Assembly (NCBI GenBank): GCA_030672375.1 | Contig: DAOVGP010000045.1 | Span: 1 to 9,773 of the forward strand | Source: Candidatus Aenigmatarchaeota archaeon | GTDB taxonomy: Archaea; Aenigmatarchaeota; Aenigmatarchaeia; CG10238-14 | Direction: 5' to 3' | Length of the DNA: 9,773 nt | Shown here: one piece after another, positions 6,256-9,773 of the stretch | Numbering within the stretch: the first letter of the stretch is position 1 | How the letters are laid out: the number at the start of each line of letters is the position of its first letter | Notes under the pieces: generated by a model | Told to the model about the DNA's origin: nothing | Database searches by the model: none | What the model saw: the letters and a program-made list of their open reading frames with translations, nothing else | Translations under genes and position numbers: made by a program

Positions 6256-6618
6256 TCACCAAGAAAAACCGAAGAGTAAAGGTATTCCAAAATAGACTAG
6301 AATAACTGATAAGATTGCACCGAGTAACCAAATCAAGATCGAAGTTAATCCACTTGCCCCGCCAGTGAATAAAGCGTTGAGTAAAAAGATCGCACCAAAG
6401 AATGTTAAACCCACACCAATTAAACCAGCCTTGAAATTGTATGGGGTTTTAATCAAGTAAAAATCTGGAAATATGTAATTCATGATAACTAACAGTATGA
6501 AAGATCCAGTTGTTAAGTAATAAATCCACTTTTGGTCCTCGATATTCAACTTTAAATCTATTTTCCAAGTTCTACTGGTTTTTTTAATATCGCGTAAAAA
6601 TATTTCCTCTTTACTCAT
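6256..6618 (-). CDS. Small membrane protein, 120 aa, three predicted helices
   Basis: A charged N-terminal segment of about 29 residues (with Lys/Arg/Glu and DLKLNIEDQK) precedes three hydrophobic stretches: about 31-49 (WIYYLTTGSFILLVIMNYI), 64-85 (AGLIGVGLTFFGAIFLLNALF) and 90-117 (LTSILIWLLGAILSVILVYFGIPLLFG). It has no signal peptidase site and no recognised domain. No Shine-Dalgarno precedes the ATG, but a TATA-like CTTAAAAGTTTAA lies about 28 nt upstream, suggesting a leaderless transcript separate from SAM synthetase. It leads a two-gene unit with the 85-aa membrane protein 4 nt downstream. Function is unknown. Confidence 0.78.
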   Translation of the reverse strand: MSKEEIFLRDIKKTSRTWKIDLKLNIEDQKWIYYLTTGSFILLVIMNYIFPDFYLIKTPYNFKAGLIGVGLTFFGAIFLLNALFTGGASGLTSILIWLLGAILSVILVYFGIPLLFGFSW

Positions 6619-6639
6619 GTAATCGAATATTTAGAAGAG

Positions 6640-6653
6640 AGTTAAACTTTTAA
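6640..6653 (-). promoter_or_regulatory. TATA-like box for the two-gene membrane protein unit
   Basis: On the minus strand CTTAAAAGTTTAA is centred about 28 nt upstream of the ATG at 6618, and the preceding AATAACC could serve as a BRE. It lies in the 51-nt gap after SAM synthetase, so the membrane genes can be transcribed independently. The call rests on spacing and composition. Confidence 0.45.
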
Positions 6654-6669
6654 GGTTATTGTTCTTAGT

Positions 6670-7836
6670 TCAAAAAACGCTAACAGAACCTTCCAACAAA
6701 CTATTGATTAATTTTTCAAACCCTTCTTTGGATAAACTTTCAGAGACTATTTCTTCAACCTTATTCCTCTTAAAATCGCCGTTGGATATGTATTTGATAC
6801 CGACAAAAGGATCGTTAATAGGTTTTCCTATTTTTGATAACAATTGCACCTGAACTTCCTTAACATTAAAAATTTCATTTATCTTGTTAGCTATCTCTTG
6901 TGCCTTTAGATTATAGATTTTTCCTACATGAGAAATAGGATTTTTTCCGGCTACAGCTTCTAGAGACATAGGACGACAAGGTGTTATCAAACCGTTGGAT
7001 CTATTACCTCTTCCGACTTGACCGTCATCCCCATTCTCCCAAGAAGTCCCTGTAACTGTCAAGTAAATGCTTTCTCCTTTATCGAGTGTGTTGATTGAGA
7101 CTTGCATACTCTCAATACTGAATTTTTTGTGTATCAATTCTCTAATCTTTTCTTTCTGATTGTAATAATCTTCTAGACTAGGAACGAATTTACTTATGAA
7201 AGCAATGGCAATCGTTAGATCGATATTATTGTTATTCCTACTTCCCATGACTTTGATGTCTTCACCTATGGGAGGAAATTTTTTCTTCATTTCTTTCGAG
7301 TTCAAAAATTTTTCTACATTAAGAACAGTATTCTCTAGGAGAGTCATAGGAGCAAAACCAACACCGAACGATGTATCATTGGCTGGAGGTATTTCACCCT
7401 TATTGAACCTCTTGAATATATCGACCAAGTCTTGAGAACCAGGATGAATCTTAACAAAAATTTCTGGATTCAAGTTATCTGCAAACCTTAAAGTTTCATC
7501 AAAGTATTTATCGACTTCTTCAAAAATCAGTTTCTTGATTTCGTCGATGTCCGTGATAATAGTCGCGGTACCAGCTACTGTTGCATCTGGTCTTTCTATG
7601 ATACTCCCTCCACCGAACACGACATCAGAAACACCACCGACTAACAAACCCTTATCCAAGTTATGATGACATATGAAACCCTTGTTATCTAAATAATATT
7701 GACAAAGAATTCTTGAAGAGGCTTCACATATTGCGTCTGTCAGGGAATCTGGATGACCGATTCCCTTTCTCTCAACCATCTCTATCCTTTGTTCAGAAAC
7801 AGGAGTTTGATTCAATTTTTCGATAAAAACTTGCAT
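6670..7836 (-). CDS. mat: S-adenosylmethionine synthetase, archaeal type
   Basis: This 388-aa enzyme makes S-adenosylmethionine from ATP and methionine (EC 2.5.1.6) in the cytoplasm. It is the archaeal class, only distantly similar to bacterial MetK. Family landmarks in order are VERKGIGHPDSLTDAICE (21-38), HHNLDKGLLVGG (57-68), FGGGSIIERP (74-83), GSRNNNN (198-204), GTSWENGDDGQVGRGNRSNG (263-282), ITPCRPMSLEAVAGKNP (284-300) and HVGKIYN (303-309). Length is close to the usual 390-405 aa and the protein looks complete. The start at 7836 has no clear Shine-Dalgarno; a long TATA-like tract about 24 nt upstream suggests a leaderless transcript. It is divergent from the HTH-CBS regulator across a 69-nt gap. 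Product SAM feeds methylation and radical-SAM enzymes. Confidence 0.96.
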   Translation of the reverse strand: MQVFIEKLNQTPVSEQRIEMVERKGIGHPDSLTDAICEASSRILCQYYLDNKGFICHHNLDKGLLVGGVSDVVFGGGSIIERPDATVAGTATIITDIDEIKKLIFEEVDKYFDETLRFADNLNPEIFVKIHPGSQDLVDIFKRFNKGEIPPANDTSFGVGFAPMTLLENTVLNVEKFLNSKEMKKKFPPIGEDIKVMGSRNNNNIDLTIAIAFISKFVPSLEDYYNQKEKIRELIHKKFSIESMQVSINTLDKGESIYLTVTGTSWENGDDGQVGRGNRSNGLITPCRPMSLEAVAGKNPISHVGKIYNLKAQEIANKINEIFNVKEVQVQLLSKIGKPINDPFVGIKYISNGDFKRNKVEEIVSESLSKEGFEKLINSLLEGSVSVF

Positions 7837-7849
7837 GAACTGTATTTGA

Positions 7850-7878
7850 CCTTTATATTATATATAATTATTTATAAT
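7850..7878. promoter_or_regulatory. Divergent promoter region of SAM synthetase and the HTH-CBS regulator
   Basis: The 69-nt gap is almost pure A/T here. On the minus strand ATATATAATATAAAGG (about 7850-7866) is centred some 24 nt before the SAM synthetase ATG. On the plus strand TTTATAATT (7871-7879) is centred about 30 nt before the regulator ATG at 7906. The two TATA-like boxes lie side by side, so binding of a regulator at one could affect both. Confidence 0.5.
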
Positions 7879-7892
7879 TGACATGAATAAAT

Positions 7893-7907
7893 ATAACTGG
7901 TAGTTAT
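7893..7907. promoter_or_regulatory. Inverted repeat over the regulator start codon, possible autoregulatory operator
   Basis: ATAACT-GGT-AGTTAT is a perfect 6-bp inverted repeat with a 3-base centre whose last two bases are the AT of the ATG at 7906. The half-site with its flank, ATAACTGG, recurs at 7909-7916, one turn and a half downstream. For a leaderless gene this covers the transcription start, a classic place for repression by an HTH dimer. The repeat is short and AT-rich, so chance is not excluded. Confidence 0.35.
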
Positions 7908-8436
7908 GATAACTGGAAGTTTGATAAAGAAGATTAGACAAGAAGTTGGAATGACACAACAGAAGTTGGCTGATCTTGTAGGCATAACTCAACCCCACAT
8001 AGCAAAGATAGAGAATGAAAAAGTGAACCCAAGATTATCTACTGTCAATAAAATCTTGTCTGTATTGAAGACTAACAATAGATTAAGGTGTGAAGATATA
8101 ATAACTAAGGAATTGATATTCGTCGATCCCAAAAATCCTATCAATCATGTAGTAAAACTCATGAAGAAGTATGATATCTCCCAGATTCCTGTGGTGGACA
8201 AAGGAAAATGTGTAGGTAGTATAAGCGAGAAGACGATCGTGAGAAATTTAGACAATATTTCCAGTCAAACCAAAGTCAAAGAATTGATGAATGAACCTTT
8301 CCCAATAATAACTTGTAATGAACATCTAGATATCATCAAATCTTTATTGGAGTATCATCAAGCTGTTATAATCTCTGAAAAAGGTAGATTGGTAGGAATA
8401 GTTACGAAGTCTGACATTCTGAGTCTATTGAAGTGA
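7906..8436 (+). CDS. Transcription regulator with an XRE-type HTH and two CBS domains
   Basis: Residues 5-55 form a Cro/C1-type helix-turn-helix (LIKKIRQEVGMTQQKLADLV, then GITQPHIAKIENEKVNPRLS). Residues about 60-115 and 122-176 are a CBS pair: the first has FVDPKNPINHVVKLM and ISQIPVVDKGKCVGSISEKT, the second VKELMNEPFPIITCNEH and GRLVGIVTKSDILSLL. At 176 aa it matches the known archaeal family of HTH proteins with C-terminal CBS domains (COG3620-like). CBS pairs bind adenosyl ligands such as AMP, ATP or SAM in other proteins; this one is divergent from SAM synthetase, so SAM or adenylate sensing is a plausible inference. The gene is probably leaderless, with an inverted repeat at its start suggesting self-control. 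Its TGA directly abuts the stop of the convergent 76-aa gene. Confidence 0.92.
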   Translation: MITGSLIKKIRQEVGMTQQKLADLVGITQPHIAKIENEKVNPRLSTVNKILSVLKTNNRLRCEDIITKELIFVDPKNPINHVVKLMKKYDISQIPVVDKGKCVGSISEKTIVRNLDNISSQTKVKELMNEPFPIITCNEHLDIIKSLLEYHQAVIISEKGRLVGIVTKSDILSLLK

Positions 8437-8667
8437 TTAAAGCATTTCTTTTATCTTTTCTGAAATGAAGTTCACGACTTCTTCTGAAACCGGTACTGTG
8501 AAAGATTTTCTGTATCTTTTCTCTTTATCCAACAAGTAGAAACCCCTAGATAGAGAAATGAATTCACTCTCTCTTTCAGGCGTTATTGCTTTTTTCCTTG
8601 CAACCTCTATGAAATTATTGTTCCCGAACTTAATTTCTTCTGATTTTATCGTTTCGAATTCAACCAT
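8437..8667 (-). CDS. Small 76-aa protein, possibly a PC4-like nucleic-acid-binding fold
   Basis: The sequence alternates short strands (EIKFGNNNFIEVARKKAI, EFISLSRGFYLLD, KSFTVPVS) and ends in one helix (EEVVNFISEKIKEML). It has many Lys/Arg and no membrane segment. This strand-strand-strand-helix plan with an ISLSRGFY strand resembles the PC4-like single-strand DNA-binding fold, but the match is by pattern only and I would not name it so. A perfect GGAGGT lies about 5 nt before the ATG, the strongest ribosome site in the window, so the start is secure and translation is probably efficient. It is transcribed from its own promoter in the 83-nt gap, divergent from the 121-aa gene, and its stop abuts the stop of the HTH-CBS gene. 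Confidence 0.8.
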   Translation of the reverse strand: MVEFETIKSEEIKFGNNNFIEVARKKAITPERESEFISLSRGFYLLDKEKRYRKSFTVPVSEEVVNFISEKIKEML

Positions 8668-8672
8668 AGTTT

Positions 8673-8716
8673 TACCTCCTTCTTGAGTATTTTAAATCCG
8701 AGTTACAAATAATTAG
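8673..8716 (-). promoter_or_regulatory. Promoter and strong ribosome site of the 76-aa gene
   Basis: On the minus strand AAGGAGGT ends about 5 nt before the ATG at 8667. Further upstream, ATTTAAAATA (about 8686-8696) and CTAATTATTT (about 8706-8716) are TATA candidates. The second would give an mRNA leader long enough to include the ribosome site, so it is preferred. Confidence 0.5.
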
Positions 8717-8723
8717 TATTGAC

Positions 8724-8747
8724 AATTAAAAAATTTATAAGGTTGAT
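8724..8747 (+). promoter_or_regulatory. Promoter or ribosome site of the 121-aa gene
   Basis: An AT-rich tract AATTAAAAAATTTATA (8724-8739) is followed by GGTTGAT (8741-8747), which resembles the archaeal GGTGAT ribosome site and lies 3 nt before the ATG at 8751. The TATA is rather near the ATG, so the exact promoter may lie slightly upstream. Confidence 0.4.
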
Positions 8748-8750
8748 ATT

Positions 8751-9116
8751 ATGGGAATTTTTGGAAAAATAACCGGCATTTTTCGTAGAAAGAAGGGAGA
8801 GCCTCCATTGGAAGAACCGCCTGATTTAGGACCTCTCACACCATTAAGAACTGGAGAGAAACCTCTACCCCCTTCAGCTGAGCCATTGTCACCTGCCCAT
8901 AGACCAACAAGTCTTGAACCTCTACCTCCACCACCTAGATTACAGACACCCATATCACCAGAAAGAGAGAGCATTGATGTGAGTAACATAAAAGCAAAGT
9001 TAGACCTTTTATTGACTCAGATGGAGAGTGTGAAGATTCAGAACAAAAATGTTGAGGAAAGGCTTAAATCAATAGAGAAGATGTTAGCGGAAATGAGAGG
9101 AATAAGATATTATTAA
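8751..9116 (+). CDS. Unknown 121-aa protein: basic amphipathic N-terminus, Pro-rich linker, C-terminal coiled coil
   Basis: Three parts are visible. Residues 1-15 (MGIFGKITGIFRRKK) are a short amphipathic basic helix that could lie on the membrane surface. Residues 16-72 are a disordered Pro/Glu-rich linker with repeated PLPP, PLEEPPD and LPPPP stretches. Residues 76-115 form a heptad-like helix (NIKAKLDLLLTQMESVKI, then KNVEERLKSIEKMLAEM), probably a coiled coil for self-association or a partner. There is no catalytic motif. The layout suggests a scaffold or adaptor tethered at the membrane, as inference. Its last 33 bases overlap the 3' end of the convergent surface-protein gene. A long opposite-strand frame over the Pro-rich part is an artefact. 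Confidence 0.78.
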   Translation: MGIFGKITGIFRRKKGEPPLEEPPDLGPLTPLRTGEKPLPPSAEPLSPAHRPTSLEPLPPPPRLQTPISPERESIDVSNIKAKLDLLLTQMESVKIQNKNVEERLKSIEKMLAEMRGIRYY

Positions 9117-9773
9117 AGAAGATATTAAGATCAACAACATTAAACCCATTAATCCAAATTCTGGGAGACTTATTGGGTATCCTGTCTTGATTTCAATTGG
9201 CTCTGCTATTCTTTTAACTAATGAATCAGATTCTGATGTAGCATTGAAGGTCACAGAACCACTAGTGATAGGCCCCAAAAGAGTTATCGTTGCAATTGTG
9301 TTACGTGTTCTACCTAGTTCCACATTCAATACCTTATCAGAAGGCATGTAAACGTCAACTAGATGTGATACATCCACTGATTGATACAAGGCCTGCTTTG
9401 TGAAATAGATAGTATAACTATCGACACCAGTTGCGTTGTTGAGAATGTAAATATTGACTATCTCTTTCTTACCAATCGTGAATAACTGTGGTGCCCCTAC
9501 CCATATTTTTAAATCATAACTTGGCGGGCCCAAAGTTGTTGTAGTTGATGACGTGGTTGTGGTGGTTGTCGCCCCCAATGTTGTTGTTGTAGTTGATGAA
9601 GTAGTTGTGGTGGTTGTAGTAGTTGGAGTTATACCTAATTGATATTCATTATAAATCTCAGTAGAACTCAGTGTTCTGTTGTAGATTTTGAATTCATCCA
9701 TTATTCCATTGAAATTCTGGGTACCTCTGTTGATACCGCCTTCACCGATATGGAATTCGTCGGCAGTTTGTGG
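9084..9773 (-). CDS. Cell-surface protein fragment: LamG domain end, Thr-rich stalk, PEF-like C-terminal anchor
   Basis: The frame is open to the window edge and has no true start here, so this is the C-terminal 229 residues of a larger protein. It begins with the last strands of a LamG/concanavalin-like domain (FHIGEGG and NGIMDEFKIYNRTLSSTEI), a carbohydrate- or protein-binding fold. Next comes a stalk of about 35 residues, nearly all Thr and Ser (two 16-aa units ending in LG), likely O-glycosylated. A beta-rich module of about 110 residues follows (DLKIWVGAPQLF to VTFNATSESD). The end is SLPEFG, a hydrophobic helix and a short basic tail (SHFR). That tail resembles archaeal PEF-type sorting signals handled by archaeosortases, or simply a membrane anchor. 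It is presumably exported and displayed outside the cell. An internal ATG at 9701 is not a real start. Confidence 0.85.
   Translation of the reverse strand, partial: PQTADEFHIGEGGINRGTQNFNGIMDEFKIYNRTLSSTEIYNEYQLGITPTTTTTTTTSSTTTTTLGATTTTTTSSTTTTLGPPSYDLKIWVGAPQLFTIGKKEIVNIYILNNATGVDSYTIYFTKQALYQSVDVSHLVDVYMPSDKVLNVELGRTRNTIATITLLGPITSGSVTFNATSESDSLVKRIAEPIEIKTGYPISLPEFGLMGLMLLILISSLIISYSSHFR
9538..9617 (-). repeat. Tandem repeat encoding the Thr/Ser stalk
   Basis: Two 32-base copies at 9538-9569 and 9586-9617 differ at only two positions and recur with a 48-base period. The period equals 16 codons, matching the two Thr/Ser units that end in LG. Both copies are in frame, so unit number could change without breaking the protein. 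Thr codons here are mostly ACA/ACC/ACT mixtures, consistent with recent duplication of a block rather than a single-codon slippage run. Confidence 0.7.

Noticed and set aside
6252..6290. Longer start for the 85-aa membrane protein
   Set aside because: It would overlap the upstream gene by 35 bp and lacks a ribosome site, whereas the ATG at 6251 follows GGTGAT.
7196..7435. 79-codon plus-strand frame opposite SAM synthetase
   Set aside because: It is antisense to strongly conserved enzyme sequence.
7837..7905. SAM riboswitch upstream of SAM synthetase
   Set aside because: Only 69 nt of nearly pure A/T shared by two promoters; there is no room for a conserved riboswitch fold, and both genes look leaderless.
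8735..8989. 84-codon Gly/Ser-rich minus-strand frame
   Set aside because: It is the reverse complement of the Pro-rich linker of the 121-aa gene, which commonly yields open Gly-rich frames.

Overview
The window looks archaeal, AT-rich and very compact. The recognisable enzymes are all archaeal types: a NadM-type NMN adenylyltransferase (229-696), a RibL/TagD-like nucleotidyltransferase (4940-5383) and an archaeal-class S-adenosylmethionine synthetase (6670-7836). Start sites follow archaeal habits: either strong GGAGGT/GGTGAT Shine-Dalgarno sequences or a TATA-like box about 25-30 nt upstream of a probably leaderless ATG. Tiny intergenic gaps, many small unrecognised proteins and a Thr-rich, PEF-tailed surface protein suggest a DPANN-like lineage (Woesearchaeota, Pacearchaeota or Aenigmarchaeota in style). 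The lineage is an inference and is not proven here.

Layout. Positions 1-57 hold the first 19 codons of a minus-strand P-loop ATPase, divergent from nadM. Positions 693-5383 are a tight minus-strand operon of five genes, transcribed in the order RibL-like nucleotidyltransferase, 54-aa two-helix membrane protein, 548-aa unknown protein, 617-aa TIM-barrel protein, 191-aa unknown protein. Junctions are 4-nt and 3-nt gaps followed by two TAATG overlaps. The TIM-barrel protein keeps the endonuclease IV / xylose isomerase-like metal ligand pattern, but about 250 extra mostly helical residues are inserted in the barrel. The 191-aa protein is a distant paralogue of a 177-aa protein (5457-5990) that is transcribed away from the same intergenic region. 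A perfect 11+1+11 bp palindrome (5409-5431) sits exactly midway between the two divergent start codons, 37 nt from each. Together this is the best candidate for an undescribed system.

Positions 5994-6618 encode two small membrane proteins on the minus strand. They follow SAM synthetase (6670-7836), which is divergent from an HTH plus two-CBS-domain regulator (7906-8436). CBS pairs often bind adenosyl ligands, so this regulator is a reasonable candidate SAM or nucleotide sensor for the synthetase. Next come a 76-aa protein with a perfect Shine-Dalgarno (8437-8667) and a 121-aa protein with a basic amphipathic N-terminus, a Pro-rich linker and a coiled coil (8751-9116). Last is the C-terminal part of a LamG-type surface protein with a Thr-rich stalk and a PEF-like membrane anchor (9084-9773, running off the window).

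The genes with assignable roles make cofactors (NAD, probably FAD or a CDP/ADP-activated compound, and SAM). The others have no function readable from sequence alone. I see no tRNA, rRNA, CRISPR array, insertion sequence or integrase. No gap between genes exceeds about 170 bases.
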